64,000 bases of DNA, taken from positions 62,001 through 126,000 of the forward strand of contig CACHDI010000004.1 in assembly GCA_902578545.1 (NCBI GenBank), given 5' to 3'. Position numbers and translations under genes: made by a program. Position 1 is the stretch's first letter; the number at the start of each line of letters is the position of its first letter. The stretch comes from an uncultured Alphaproteobacteria bacterium (GTDB lineage Bacteria; Pseudomonadota; Alphaproteobacteria; Rhodobacterales; Rhodobacteraceae). The notes under the pieces are model-generated. The model worked only from the letters and a program-made list of their open reading frames with translations. It did not search any database and was not told the DNA's origin. This document shows, one piece after another, positions 19,722 through 29,187 of this stretch.

Positions 19722-19760
19722 TGGAATAAAAAAAGTTATGTTAAATGTTAAGTTTTGTTA

Positions 19761-19790
19761 ATACAGGATAATTTTTTCTATTCAAGTCAA
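19761..19790 (-). promoter_or_regulatory. Candidate sigma-70 promoter for ppiD-trpE
   Basis: On the minus strand TTGACT (19790-19785) is followed after 18 bases by CTGTAT (19766-19761), about 40 bp before the ppiD start codon. The -35 is good (5/6), the -10 weaker, and the spacing acceptable. This is a by-eye match in AT-rich DNA. Confidence 0.3.
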
Positions 19791-19826
19791 TAAAAAATTA
19801 ATTTTAATTAAATAATATTTTGTGGT

Positions 19827-21782
19827 CTAGATATACTTCGTTTCAATAAATTCTGCATTTTCAATTATATAATCAAATCTAGGTTCAGGATTTTTACCCA
19901 TCAGTTTTTGAACTAATTCATTATTAGAATAAAAATCAGCACTCTTAGAATTTATTAAAATTAATTTTCTTTTTTTAGGATCCATGGTGGTTTGTTTTAA
20001 TTGTATTGGGTTCATCTCTCCTAAACCCTTAAACCTACTTATCTCAACTTTTCCTTTCCCAATCAAATTTGAGGATAAGATATTATCTTTTTCTTCAATT
20101 GAACTTGCATATATAATTTTTGAACCAGTAGACAACCGAAACAAAGGTGGTACTGCCAAATATAAATTTTCATTTAAAATTAATTCAGGCATTTGTGTAA
20201 AAAAGAAGGTGAGCAAGAGAGAAGCAATATGTGCACCATCAACATCTGCATCTGTCATAATAATAATTTTTTCGTATCTAAGATTTTCATAGTTAAATTT
20301 ATCACCCACATCTACTCCTAAACATTTGCAAAGATCGTTTATTTCTTGGTTAAGTAGCATCTTTTCTGTTGTTGAACTCATAACATTCAAGATTTTCCCT
20401 TTTAGAGGTAAGATAGCTTGAAAATTTCTGTCTCTAGCTTGTTTTGCACTACCTCCGGCGCTGTCCCCCTCAACAATAAATAATTCAGATCCTTGCTTAG
20501 TATTTTGTAAACAATCTGATAATTTTCCTGGCAGACGTAGTTTTTTTATTGCTGATTTTCTTAAGGTATCTTTTTCATTTTTTTTACGTATTCTTTCATC
20601 AGATTTCGCTATAAAACTCTCAATAAGTTGATTTGAATTTTTGGGATCATTAGTAAGCCAATTTTCGAAAAGTCCTTTAATAGAATTTTCGACTGCTTTT
20701 ATAACTTCTTGGGTAGTTAATTTATCTTTTGTTTGACCTGAAAAAGTGGGATTAGATATAAAGAGTGAGACAATACCACAGAGATGTGAGCTTATATCTT
20801 CTTTTATTATTTGAGCAACTTTTTTATTTCCTACTAATTCTCCATATGATTTAACACCTTTTAAAATAGCATTCCAAAACCCAGTTTCATGAGTACCACC
20901 ATCAGAAGTATGAATTAAATTACAATAGGATCGAAAAAACTGAGTATGATTTAAACTCCAATTACAAACCCAATTTATTGAACCATTCAAATTACTAGTA
21001 TTTTTTTCTTTAAGTTTTACATCACCTGTAAAATGAATTTTGTTTAGTAAATAGTCAGAGGAAATACTTCCGTTTAAAAAATCAATAATCCCATTTGGGT
21101 AACAAAATATTTCATTTGTTAAGGTTTTTTCATTTTTGACTAGTTCTTTTTTGCAAGTCCATACTATTTTAACTCCTGATAATAAATATGCTTTTGATTG
21201 ACATTCTTTAAACAATTTATCTGATGAGAATGAGAAGTTTGTACCAAATATTTGAGGGTCGGGGGTAAATTTAACAATAGTTCCACTTTTTTTTGTTGTT
21301 TTTTCTATATATTCAAGATTTGATTTAACTATCCCTCGAGAATATTTTTGAGAATATATTTTTTTATTTCTTATAACCGTGACTTCTAAATTTTCAGATA
21401 AAGCATTTACAACTGAAATACCCACTCCATGTAATCCTCCAGATGTTTCGTATGCACCATTTGAAAACTTTCCACCGGCGTGAAGCGTGCTGACTATTAT
21501 CTCAAGTGCAGATTTTCCTGGGAATTTGGGATGGTCATCGATAGGTATTCCTCTGCCATTATCTTCAATTTGTAATGTATTATGATCTAAAAGTGATATT
21601 TTTATCAAATCTGCATGACCTGCGATTGCCTCATCCATCGAATTATCTAGTATTTCTAATGCTAAATGGTGAATTGCCTTATCATCCGTTCCACCGATAT
21701 ACATTCCAGGACGTTTTCTTACGGGCTCTAGTCCTTCTAATACCTCGATATCTTTTGCTTCATAGGAATTTTTTAAATTCAT
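19827..21782 (-). CDS. parE: DNA topoisomerase IV subunit B
   Basis: ATPase subunit of topoisomerase IV, which decatenates daughter chromosomes. GHKL ATPase motifs: EILDNSMDEA, EDNGRGIP, GLHGVGISVVNAL. TOPRIM motifs: EGDSAGGSA and IIMTDADVDGAHI, then RFKGLGEMNP. I prefer ParE over GyrB because of the GTDDKAIHHLALEILDNSMDE N-terminus, the 651-residue length lacking the GyrB insertion, and the alphaproteobacterial ParE-type sequence CKCLGVDVG. It stands alone, divergent from the DUF3445 gene. Confidence 0.92.
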   Translation of the reverse strand: MNLKNSYEAKDIEVLEGLEPVRKRPGMYIGGTDDKAIHHLALEILDNSMDEAIAGHADLIKISLLDHNTLQIEDNGRGIPIDDHPKFPGKSALEIIVSTLHAGGKFSNGAYETSGGLHGVGISVVNALSENLEVTVIRNKKIYSQKYSRGIVKSNLEYIEKTTKKSGTIVKFTPDPQIFGTNFSFSSDKLFKECQSKAYLLSGVKIVWTCKKELVKNEKTLTNEIFCYPNGIIDFLNGSISSDYLLNKIHFTGDVKLKEKNTSNLNGSINWVCNWSLNHTQFFRSYCNLIHTSDGGTHETGFWNAILKGVKSYGELVGNKKVAQIIKEDISSHLCGIVSLFISNPTFSGQTKDKLTTQEVIKAVENSIKGLFENWLTNDPKNSNQLIESFIAKSDERIRKKNEKDTLRKSAIKKLRLPGKLSDCLQNTKQGSELFIVEGDSAGGSAKQARDRNFQAILPLKGKILNVMSSTTEKMLLNQEINDLCKCLGVDVGDKFNYENLRYEKIIIMTDADVDGAHIASLLLTFFFTQMPELILNENLYLAVPPLFRLSTGSKIIYASSIEEKDNILSSNLIGKGKVEISRFKGLGEMNPIQLKQTTMDPKKRKLILINSKSADFYSNNELVQKLMGKNPEPRFDYIIENAEFIETKYI

Positions 21783-21910
21783 AGGTAATAACCAATTTAT
21801 ACTAAATATAGTATTTTCTTATTTTAAATTTCAACATACATGAAAATACAAAAAATAAATAATAACTCAATACTTAAAATTTATCATTTATTTAAAATAA
21901 AATAACCCTT

Positions 21911-21940
21911 TTGAAATAACTTATAAAATATTGCTATACA
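21911..21940 (+). promoter_or_regulatory. Candidate promoter for the DUF3445 gene
   Basis: TTGAAA (21911-21916), an 18-base spacer and TATACA (21935-21940); TG one base before the -10 makes an extended -10. It lies about 60-70 bp before the gene in the 216-bp divergent spacer shared with parE, and nothing else in that spacer stands out. Confidence 0.42.
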
Positions 21941-22010
21941 TTATAAAAAAAATAAAGAATATATGATCTTTATTATAAAATATCTTGGAAGATAAAATTT
22001 GGAAAAAATA

Positions 22011-22814
22011 ATGAAAGATTTATGTCAAAGTTATTTACCTTATAGTCCATGGGATAATATAGCTACTTCTAGATTACCTGGTATTCAGCCTTTAGAAGAC
22101 ATCGAAATGTTATTTATCAAAGATGATGCATTTAATGGGCAAATGTCTTATAGAGATTATTTAATAAAAGAAAAAAAATCTGAAGTCTTTTATCTAAATA
22201 AAAAATCGTTATCAGCAGCTCAAGAATTATTAGAATTTATTTTAAACATATTAAAAACTAACTCTGAATATAAAATATATAAAGATCGAGTAAAAAGACC
22301 TGATAATAAAATAATTTTTTTAAATGAAGATAACCCAATTGTTGTTGCTGGTCGAATAGTGCAAGAAGATTTACTTATATTAAATTGGAATAGTTCATAT
22401 AATGAGCACGTTCTTGACGGGGGTATTTTATGTTTTCCAGCTCTTTGGAAGCTCAGAGAAAAAGTCAATAAACCGTTAAGTAGAATACATAAACCAGTCA
22501 AAACTTATGATCCCAAAGTAACTAGGTCTGTGCAGAGGATGTTTAATAATTTACAAACAAATAAACCACTTTGGAGAGCAAACTGGTATTTATACCAGGA
22601 TCCAGAACTATTTTCTCCTTTATCAGAAGAATTCTCACACACTACTAATAAGGAATTTTTTGATGGTGACTTTTGGGTAAGAGTAGAAAGACAAACCTTA
22701 ATGAGGTTACCGAAAACTGAATCTGTCATTTTTGGTATACATACTTATGTAGTCAAAAAAGACAATCTCCAAGAAATACAAATAACCTCACTAAAGCGAT
22801 TTAAATCAAAATAA
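22011..22814 (+). CDS. DUF3445 family protein, heme-dependent oxidative N-demethylase-like
   Basis: Belongs to the DUF3445 family, recognised by the C-terminal block RVERQTLMRLP (about residue 224) followed by SVIFGIHTYVV, and an N-terminal WDN block. A characterised member is the heme-containing subunit of a dimethylamine-oxidising N-demethylase that yields methylamine and formaldehyde. The substrate here is unknown, and the companion flavin/iron-sulfur subunit is not in the window. I chose ATG at 22011 (267 residues); a TTG at 21999 with GGAAGA upstream would add four. It converges on glnA. A role in releasing nitrogen or C1 units from methylated amines is attractive beside glnA/glnB but is inference. 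Confidence 0.75.
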   Translation: MKDLCQSYLPYSPWDNIATSRLPGIQPLEDIEMLFIKDDAFNGQMSYRDYLIKEKKSEVFYLNKKSLSAAQELLEFILNILKTNSEYKIYKDRVKRPDNKIIFLNEDNPIVVAGRIVQEDLLILNWNSSYNEHVLDGGILCFPALWKLREKVNKPLSRIHKPVKTYDPKVTRSVQRMFNNLQTNKPLWRANWYLYQDPELFSPLSEEFSHTTNKEFFDGDFWVRVERQTLMRLPKTESVIFGIHTYVVKKDNLQEIQITSLKRFKSK

Positions 22815-22826
22815 TAGAAGCATACA

Positions 22827-24236
22827 TTAGCAAGAATAGTATAATTTATATTCAATAGGATGAGGAGTATGTTCAAATTCTTGAATTTCCTCATTCTTTA
22901 ATTCAATATAAGCTTCAATTTGGTCCTTAGAAAATACATCTCCTGCTAACATAAAATCATGATCAGCTTGTAAAGCTTCTACAGCTTCTCTTAAGCTACC
23001 ACAGACAGTTGGTATTGATAAAAGTTCTTCGGGAGGTAAATCATAAAGGTCTTTATCTGAAGGTTCACCTGGATCCGTCTTTTTTTGAATACCATCAAGT
23101 CCTGCCATTAAAAGGGCTGAAAATGCAAGGTATGGGTTTGCTGAGGGATCAGGAAATCTGGCTTCTACTCTCTTAGCTTTTGGACTTTCCGTCCAAGGTA
23201 TTCTTACACATCCTGATCTATTTCGAGCTGAGTATGCTCTCAAAACGGGTGCTTCAAATCCAGGGATTAATCTTTTATATGAATTAGTAGCTGGATTGGT
23301 TATAGCATTAAGTGCCTTGGCATGTTTTAGGATACCTCCAATAAAATACAGTGCTTCATCCGAAAGATCTGCGTATTTATTTCCAGCAAATAGTGGATTT
23401 CCACTTTTCCATATAGACATATTTACGTGCATACCAGTACCATTATCTCCAGCAATTGGCTTAGGCATAAAAGTAGCAGATTTCCCATAGGCGTGGGCAA
23501 CATTGTGTATAACATACTTATATTTTTGAAGTTCATCAGCTTGTTTAGTAAGTGAATTAAAAATAAGGCCAAGTTCATGTTGATTTGATGCTACTTCGTG
23601 ATGATGTTTATCAACAGCCATACCCATTCTTTTCATAGTTGATAACATTTCTGAACGTATGTCTTGACCGGCATCCACAGGATTAACTGGAAAATATCCA
23701 CCTTTTACTCCAGGCCTATGACCCATATTCCCCATTTCCAAATCTGCATCGGTATTCCAAGAAGCATCAATAGCATCTACTTCATAAGAAACTTTATTCA
23801 TGGTATTTGAAAATCTTACATCATCAAATAAAAAGAATTCAGCTTCAGGACCGAAATAGGACGTATCTCCAATACCAGACGATTTAAGATAACTTTCAGC
23901 TTTCACAGCAGTAGATCTGGGGTCCCTATTATAAAGTTCTCCAGTATCAGGTTCTGCAACATTACAATGAATACATAAAGTTTTTTCTGCATAAAATGGA
24001 TCAACATATGATGAAGAACAGTCAGGTACTAATTTCATATCAGATTGATCAATAGATTTCCAACCTGCAATTGAAGATCCATCAAACATCCATCCGTCAT
24101 CTAATAAATCTTCATCAACACCATCCCCAAGAATTGACACATGTTGTAGTTTTCCCCTTGGGTCAGTAAATCTAAGATCTAGGTATTCAATTTCCTCATC
24201 TTTTATTTTCTTTAAAATGTCTGCACTTGAACTCAT
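22827..24236 (-). CDS. glnA: Glutamine synthetase type I
   Basis: Makes glutamine from glutamate, ammonia and ATP; dodecameric GSI. Motifs: DGSSIAGW at the N-terminus, the metal/glutamate blocks GPEAEFFLFD and HHHEVASNQHE, KPIAGDNGTGMHVN, and the adenylylation tyrosine Y398 in KDLYDLPPEE, equivalent to Y397 of E. coli, so GlnE control is likely. 469 residues is standard. GAGGAG precedes the ATG. It lies 47 bp after glnB with no clear promoter between them, so both are probably one transcript starting upstream of glnB. Confidence 0.97.
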   Translation of the reverse strand: MSSSADILKKIKDEEIEYLDLRFTDPRGKLQHVSILGDGVDEDLLDDGWMFDGSSIAGWKSIDQSDMKLVPDCSSSYVDPFYAEKTLCIHCNVAEPDTGELYNRDPRSTAVKAESYLKSSGIGDTSYFGPEAEFFLFDDVRFSNTMNKVSYEVDAIDASWNTDADLEMGNMGHRPGVKGGYFPVNPVDAGQDIRSEMLSTMKRMGMAVDKHHHEVASNQHELGLIFNSLTKQADELQKYKYVIHNVAHAYGKSATFMPKPIAGDNGTGMHVNMSIWKSGNPLFAGNKYADLSDEALYFIGGILKHAKALNAITNPATNSYKRLIPGFEAPVLRAYSARNRSGCVRIPWTESPKAKRVEARFPDPSANPYLAFSALLMAGLDGIQKKTDPGEPSDKDLYDLPPEELLSIPTVCGSLREAVEALQADHDFMLAGDVFSKDQIEAYIELKNEEIQEFEHTPHPIEYKLYYSC

Positions 24237-24283
24237 TTAAATTGATCTCCTCTAAGTTAAAATAAAATTAATAAATATGTTGT

Positions 24284-24640
<357 letters not shown>

Positions 24641-24723
24641 TTAGGTACTCAAATCATGTGTTTAAATTTAAATCAAATGAAAATGTAATTAAAAAAATAA
24701 TATTTATATTACTTCTATTTTTT

Positions 24724-24758
24724 GCACAATTTTTAATCATTGTGATTGTTCTTTGTGC
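24724..24758 (-). promoter_or_regulatory. Nested dyad in the glnB leader (possible operator)
   Basis: Two inverted repeats share a left half: GCACAA (24724-24729) pairs with TTGTGC (24753-24758), and CACAAT (24725-24730) pairs with ATTGTG (24739-24744). It lies just downstream of the extended -10 for glnB. GCAC/GTGC halves resemble NtrC half-sites but the spacing is not that of the enteric NtrC site. It could be an operator or a leader hairpin. Confidence 0.35.
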
Positions 24759-24761
24759 TAC

Positions 24762-24770
24762 ATTATAACA
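24762..24770 (-). promoter_or_regulatory. Extended -10 promoter element for glnB-glnA
   Basis: The minus strand reads TG, one base, TATAAT (TATAAT at 24767-24762), a perfect extended -10, about 140 bp before the glnB start. No convincing -35 is seen, and no GG-N10-GC sigma-54 element occurs in the 258-bp spacer. This suggests a sigma-70-type promoter for PII and glutamine synthetase. Confidence 0.45.
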
Positions 24771-24880
24771 AAAACCATAGATAAGAATGTTTACTTTTTT
24801 CGAAGATCATTCTTTACATTGATTTATTAATTAAGTATTACCCAGACATTCACAATTATCATTACAAGATAAGTGAATTT

Positions 24881-24965
24881 GCGGGTGTGGCGGAATTGGT
24901 AGACGCACCAGATTTAGGTTCTGGCGCCTTCGGGCGTGGGGGTTCAAGTCCCTCCACCCGCACCA
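24881..24965 (+). tRNA. tRNA-Leu (anticodon UAG)
   Basis: An 85-nt class II tRNA with a long variable arm. The acceptor GCGGGTG pairs with CACCCGC, followed by discriminator A and encoded CCA at 24963-24965. The anticodon stem CCAGA/TCTGG encloses loop TTTAGGT, giving TAG (UAG) at 24915-24917, which reads CUN leucine codons. The variable arm has a CGCC-TTCG-GGCG hairpin and the T-loop is GGTTCAAGTCC. The trigger-factor gene follows within 28 bp, so the two may be cotranscribed and processed. Confidence 0.97.
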
Positions 24966-24992
24966 ATGAAAATTATTTTTAATGAGGAAAAA

Positions 24993-26321
24993 ATGAACTT
25001 TAAGGAGATCGAGAATAAAAAATTAGTGCGATCTTATGAGTTTACCATTGAGTATAAACTTTTGGATCAAAAAGTAGATGAAAAACTTGAAAAAGCACGT
25101 CTTAATTTTCAAATGAAAGGTTTCAGAAAAGGTCGTACTCCTTTAATTATGATGAAAAAGATGTTTGGGGAATCTACAAAAAATGAAATAATTCAAGAAT
25201 TGATAGATTCAAATATAAAAAAACATTTAGACGAAAAAAGTCATAAACCTGCATCACAACCAAAAATTGAACTTAAGGGAGGTAAGTTAGATAAAAATTC
25301 TGACCTTACTTTTACTTTTAATTATGAAATCTTACCTAAAATTCCATTATTGAAATTTGATGAAATAAAGTTAAATGAATATAAAATCAGTGTAGACAAT
25401 GATGCGATACAAAAAGCGTTAGAAGAACTCGCCAAATCCGCTTGTACATTTGAACCGAAGAAAAAAAATGAAAAAACAAAACAAGGAGACCAAGTAATAA
25501 TCGATTTTAAAGGTACTATAAACAAAATCGAATTTGATGGTGGTTCAGCAAATGATTATCCCCTTGTTATTGGTTCAAATAGTTTTATTCCTGGTTTTGA
25601 AGAGCAGCTTATTAATTGTAAAGTTAATGATGATAAAATGGTGAAAGTAAATTTTCCTGAAAATTATAATAGTAAAGATCTGGCAGGCAAGGAAGCTGTT
25701 TTTAAATGCAAAATAAAAAAGATAAATGAACCAATTCCTGCTAAAATTAATGATGAATTAGCGGTAAAATTTTCTGCCAAGAATTTAAATGAGCTTAAAA
25801 CAAATATAAAAGAGCGTCTCTCTAATGAATATGAATCTTTCTCTCGGTCTCTTTTGAAGAAAGAGTTAATGGATGAGATTGAAAAAAGAGTTAAATTTGA
25901 TTTACCTCAGTCCTTAATAGATTCTGAATTAACTCAAATAATTCAACAAACTTCCAAACACAGTGATGAAATTAAAAAAGATAAAGTTAATGAGAAGAAA
26001 AAACCTACTAAAGAAGAAAAAAATATTGCTACTAGAAGAGTTACTTTGGGGTTATTTTTTGCTGAAGAAGGTAATAGGAATAAGATCACAGTTTCAGAAA
26101 AAGAATATCAAGATGCTGTTTCCAGAGAAGCGATGAATTATCCAGGAAAAGAAAAAGAATTTTTCAATTTTCTGGATAATAATCCAGCGATAAAAGAACA
26201 AATAAGTGCACCAATATTTGAAAATAAGGTATTTGATCATATAGTGAAATTAACCAAGAAATCTGAAAAGGTTGTTTCTTTTGAACAATTTAAGAAAAAA
26301 TTTGACACTAAAATGCTATAA
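24993..26321 (+). CDS. tig: Trigger factor
   Basis: Ribosome-bound chaperone with prolyl isomerase activity. The ribosome-docking signature is GFRKGRTPL near residue 40, the FKBP-type domain is about 150-235 (QVIIDFKG, VIGSNSFIPGFEEQL), and a long helical C-terminal chaperone domain follows. I chose ATG at 24993, preceded by GAGG at five bases; the frame extends back through the tRNA and an ATG at 24966 abuts the CCA end, but both would add residues before the family N-terminus. 442 residues is usual. It begins the tig-clpP-clpX module. Confidence 0.95.
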   Translation: MNFKEIENKKLVRSYEFTIEYKLLDQKVDEKLEKARLNFQMKGFRKGRTPLIMMKKMFGESTKNEIIQELIDSNIKKHLDEKSHKPASQPKIELKGGKLDKNSDLTFTFNYEILPKIPLLKFDEIKLNEYKISVDNDAIQKALEELAKSACTFEPKKKNEKTKQGDQVIIDFKGTINKIEFDGGSANDYPLVIGSNSFIPGFEEQLINCKVNDDKMVKVNFPENYNSKDLAGKEAVFKCKIKKINEPIPAKINDELAVKFSAKNLNELKTNIKERLSNEYESFSRSLLKKELMDEIEKRVKFDLPQSLIDSELTQIIQQTSKHSDEIKKDKVNEKKKPTKEEKNIATRRVTLGLFFAEEGNRNKITVSEKEYQDAVSREAMNYPGKEKEFFNFLDNNPAIKEQISAPIFENKVFDHIVKLTKKSEKVVSFEQFKKKFDTKML

Positions 26322-26355
26322 TTTTTATCTAATTAAACTTAGAAAGGTCAGGTAG

Positions 26356-26964
26356 ATGAACACATTAGTTCCTATGGTTGTTGAACAATCAGCTAGAGGC
26401 GAAAGAGCGTACGATATTTACTCTAGGTTGCTGAAGGAGAGAATTATTTTTATTTCAGGCCCTATAAATGATGCAGTATCTACATTGGTAGTTGCTCAAT
26501 TGTTGTTTCTAGAGGCTGAAAACCCAAAAAAGGAAATTTCTATGTATATAAATAGTCCTGGGGGTATTGTTACCTCTGGTTTATCCATATACGACACAAT
26601 GCAGTATGTTAGGCCTGAAATTAGTACATTATGTATAGGTCAAGCAGCTTCAATGGGTTCACTATTATTGGCAGCTGGTCATCCTGGAAAAAGGTTCTCT
26701 TTACCGAATAGCAGAATTATGCTTCACCAGCCGTCCGGAGGATTTCAAGGACAAGCTTCTGATATTGCCTTACACGCTGAAGAAATTTTAAATTTGAAAA
26801 AAAGACTTAATTCGATTTATGTTAAACATTGCAAGCAAAAATTATCAAAAGTTGAAACAACTCTTGATAGAGATAACTTCATGACTGCAGAAGAAGCAAA
26901 AGGTTGGGGAATTATTGACAAAATAGTTAATACAAGAAAAAATACCGATGTAATAGAAAAATAA
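26356..26964 (+). CDS. clpP: ATP-dependent Clp protease proteolytic subunit
   Basis: Tetradecameric serine protease core of ClpXP. The active-site serine is S99 (GQAASMGS), the histidine H124 (MLHQPSGG) and the aspartate lies in [12 protein letters not shown]. The N-terminal [13 protein letters not shown] and substrate-groove SPGGIVTSG are conserved. 202 residues is normal. An AGAAAGGTCAGG stretch provides the ribosome-binding site. It lies between tig and clpX, as in most Proteobacteria. Confidence 0.98.
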   Translation: MNTLVPMVVEQSARGERAYDIYSRLLKERIIFISGPINDAVSTLVVAQLLFLEAENPKKEISMYINSPGGIVTSGLSIYDTMQYVRPEISTLCIGQAASMGSLLLAAGHPGKRFSLPNSRIMLHQPSGGFQGQASDIALHAEEILNLKKRLNSIYVKHCKQKLSKVETTLDRDNFMTAEEAKGWGIIDKIVNTRKNTDVIEK

Positions 26965-27066
26965 ATAAAGAGGTAAACATACATTAGTAAAATTTTTTAT
27001 TTTCCTCTTGTAATTTTTATATACTAATGATTCAATGAATAATAAGCTCTTACATGGTATTTTATT

Positions 27067-28320
27067 ATGAAAAAAACAGATAAACCTGAAAAAAACGATT
27101 TATACTGTTCTTTTTGTGGAAAAAGTCAGCACGAAGTTAAAAAGCTTATTGCTGGTCCCACAGTTTTCATTTGTGATGAGTGTGTAGAATTATGTATGGA
27201 CATAATTAAAGAAGAAAATAAAACAAATATTGTCAGATCAAAGGTTGGTGTTCCTTCACCTAAAGATATTTGTGATGTTTTAAATGATTATGTTATAGGG
27301 CAGTCACTAGCCAAAAGGGTTTTATCAGTAGCTGTTCACAACCATTATAAAAGATTAAATAATCCACCAAAATCAGATGATGTGGAACTCCAAAAATCTA
27401 ATATTTTATTAATTGGACCAACGGGGTGTGGCAAAACTTTGTTAGCTCAGACTTTGGCAAGGATATTAGACGTGCCTTTTACTATGGCTGATGCAACTAC
27501 ATTAACTGAGGCTGGTTATGTAGGAGAAGATGTAGAAAACATCATTTTAAAATTATTACAATCTGCTGATTATAATGTAGAGAGAGCGCAAAGAGGTATT
27601 GTTTATATTGATGAAGTGGATAAAATTAGTAGAAAATCAGATAATCCTTCTATTACTAGGGATGTATCAGGTGAAGGAGTACAACAAGCTTTACTTAAGA
27701 TAATGGAGGGTACTATTGCTAGTGTACCACCACAAGGAGGAAGGAAGCATCCTCAACAAGAATTCCTTCAAGTTGATACAACCAATATTTTATTTATATG
27801 TGGAGGAGCTTTTGCGGGGCTAGATAAAGTTATAAATAAAAGAGGGAAAGGTTCGGCCTTAGGTTTTGGCGCTGATGTTAGAGATGCTGATGAAAGAAAT
27901 ATTGGTGATATTTTTAAAGAAGTTGAACCTGAAGATCTATTAAAATTTGGTTTAATTCCTGAGTTTGTTGGAAGACTTCCTGTTATAGCAACATTAGAAG
28001 ACTTAGATGTTAAATCTTTAGTTTCGATATTAACTAAGCCTAAGAATGCTTTGATAAAACAGTATCAAAGATTATTTGAGATGGAAAATATAGAGCTATC
28101 ATTTACTAATGAAGCACTTTCATCTATTTCTGAGAAAGCAATTGAAAGAAAAACTGGTGCAAGAGGGTTGAGGTCAATCTTGGAAGGTATTTTATTGAAT
28201 TCTATGTTTGATCTACCTGGAATGAACGGTGTTTCTGAAGTAGTGGTCAATGAAGAAGCTGTTAATGGAAATGCTGAACCATTGCTCATATATCAGGATT
28301 TAAAAGAGAAACCAGCCTAA
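27067..28320 (+). CDS. clpX: ATP-dependent Clp protease ATP-binding subunit ClpX
   Basis: AAA+ unfoldase feeding substrates to ClpP. The zinc-binding domain has C14, C17, C36 and C39. Walker A is GPTGCGKT (117-124), the pore loop GYVGE is at 150-154, and Walker B is IVYIDE (178-183). A C-terminal IGF-type loop for ClpP docking is expected in the LGFGA segment. 417 residues is typical. The 102-bp gap after clpP contains AT-rich sequence and a chance 11-codon frame overlapping the start; no lon gene follows, unlike in E. coli. Confidence 0.97.
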   Translation: MKKTDKPEKNDLYCSFCGKSQHEVKKLIAGPTVFICDECVELCMDIIKEENKTNIVRSKVGVPSPKDICDVLNDYVIGQSLAKRVLSVAVHNHYKRLNNPPKSDDVELQKSNILLIGPTGCGKTLLAQTLARILDVPFTMADATTLTEAGYVGEDVENIILKLLQSADYNVERAQRGIVYIDEVDKISRKSDNPSITRDVSGEGVQQALLKIMEGTIASVPPQGGRKHPQQEFLQVDTTNILFICGGAFAGLDKVINKRGKGSALGFGADVRDADERNIGDIFKEVEPEDLLKFGLIPEFVGRLPVIATLEDLDVKSLVSILTKPKNALIKQYQRLFEMENIELSFTNEALSSISEKAIERKTGARGLRSILEGILLNSMFDLPGMNGVSEVVVNEEAVNGNAEPLLIYQDLKEKPA

Positions 28321-28341
28321 CTACAGAATTGAATATAAAAA

Positions 28342-28713
28342 ATGATATCAAAAATTTCTAATTTGTTTATCTGGTGGAATGGTCAAACTATTGGAACTAA
28401 AATATATACAAAATTTTTTGGAAATTTTGTTGGTACTGACGAATATGGTAATAATTATTTTAAATCAAGTAACGGAACAAAGAGATGGGTTAATTATAAT
28501 GGTGTTTGTGATGCCTCTAATATTTCTCCAGCTTGGCATAGTTGGATACACAAGACTACCGACAAAGTCCCTTCATTTGAAAAAGATAATTTATCAATGA
28601 GTGATAGTGACGATACATACACTGAAATAAAAAAAAATAGAAAGTATCATCCAAATAATTTTAAAAATCATTCGATTTTTAATGATTATGAATCTTGGAA
28701 ACCAAAGGATTAA
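28342..28713 (+). CDS. NDUFA12-family complex I accessory subunit
   Basis: Homologue of mitochondrial NDUFA12 (B17.2), an accessory subunit of respiratory complex I shared by alphaproteobacteria and mitochondria. Diagnostic blocks are GTKIYTKFFGNFVGTDEYGN, RWVNYNG and PAWHSWIHKTTD; the C-terminal part is polar and low in conservation. 123 residues is normal. It is followed by an MCE-domain gene after 21 bp. The complex I structural operon (nuo) is not here. Identification is by motif and the lineage-typical neighbourhood with mlaD and aat. Confidence 0.9.
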   Translation: MISKISNLFIWWNGQTIGTKIYTKFFGNFVGTDEYGNNYFKSSNGTKRWVNYNGVCDASNISPAWHSWIHKTTDKVPSFEKDNLSMSDSDDTYTEIKKNRKYHPNNFKNHSIFNDYESWKPKD

Positions 28714-28734
28714 CTAATTTTTTAATTTATAAAT

Positions 28735-29175
28735 ATGAAAACTTATAGTTTTGAATTTATTATTGGATTAATAGTGATTTTTATAGCTGGTTGGTTTCTA
28801 GTTGGTGTTTTATTAAAATCAGAAGAAATATCAAATTTAGGTGAAGTAACTGAATATTCTGCTTCTTTTGATGATATAAGTGGTATCTCTGTTGGAAGTA
28901 AGATAAAATTAGCCGGTGTAACTATAGGAAGAGTTAAAAAATTAAGTTTAGATAGTTTTAGTTATACTGCAGTAATGGTATTAGAAATATCTAATAAAAT
29001 AAAATTACCTAGTGATTCAGAGATTGCTATTACTACTGAAGGTTTATTAGGAGGAAGCTATGTATCTATTTCTCCTGGTGGATCAGATACTTTTATGAAA
29101 GAAAATGAAAAATTTTCATACACACAAAGTTCTTTAAGTTTAAATAACCTTCTTCAAAAATTTTTCAGTAGATAA
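28735..29175 (+). CDS. mlaD: MlaD/MCE-domain outer-membrane lipid transport protein
   Basis: Periplasmic substrate-binding subunit of an Mla-type phospholipid transporter. A membrane anchor spans about residues 7-27, then one MCE domain: GISVGSKIKLAGVTIGRV, a strand-rich core and TTEGLLGGSYVSI SPGG-type ending. 146 residues is the size of MlaD. The partner genes mlaE, mlaF and mlaC are not adjacent, so it appears as a solitary member next to NDUFA12, as in other alphaproteobacteria. It converges on aat. Confidence 0.88.
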   Translation: MKTYSFEFIIGLIVIFIAGWFLVGVLLKSEEISNLGEVTEYSASFDDISGISVGSKIKLAGVTIGRVKKLSLDSFSYTAVMVLEISNKIKLPSDSEIAITTEGLLGGSYVSISPGGSDTFMKENEKFSYTQSSLSLNNLLQKFFSR

Positions 29176-29187
29176 TATAAACTGCTT

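Noticed and set aside
24936-24992. Extended reading frame of tig reaching back into the tRNA gene
   Set aside because: The frame is open by chance through the tRNA 3' half. The ATG at 24993 has a proper GAGG site and matches the trigger-factor N-terminus.
26968-27009. AAGAGG/CCTCTT inverted repeat after clpP as a terminator
   Set aside because: Six-base arms with a 30-base loop and no strong T tract; too weak to call.
27035-27070. 11-codon frame overlapping the clpX start as a leader peptide
   Set aside because: No ribosome-binding site and a bland sequence; such short frames are common in AT-rich DNA.
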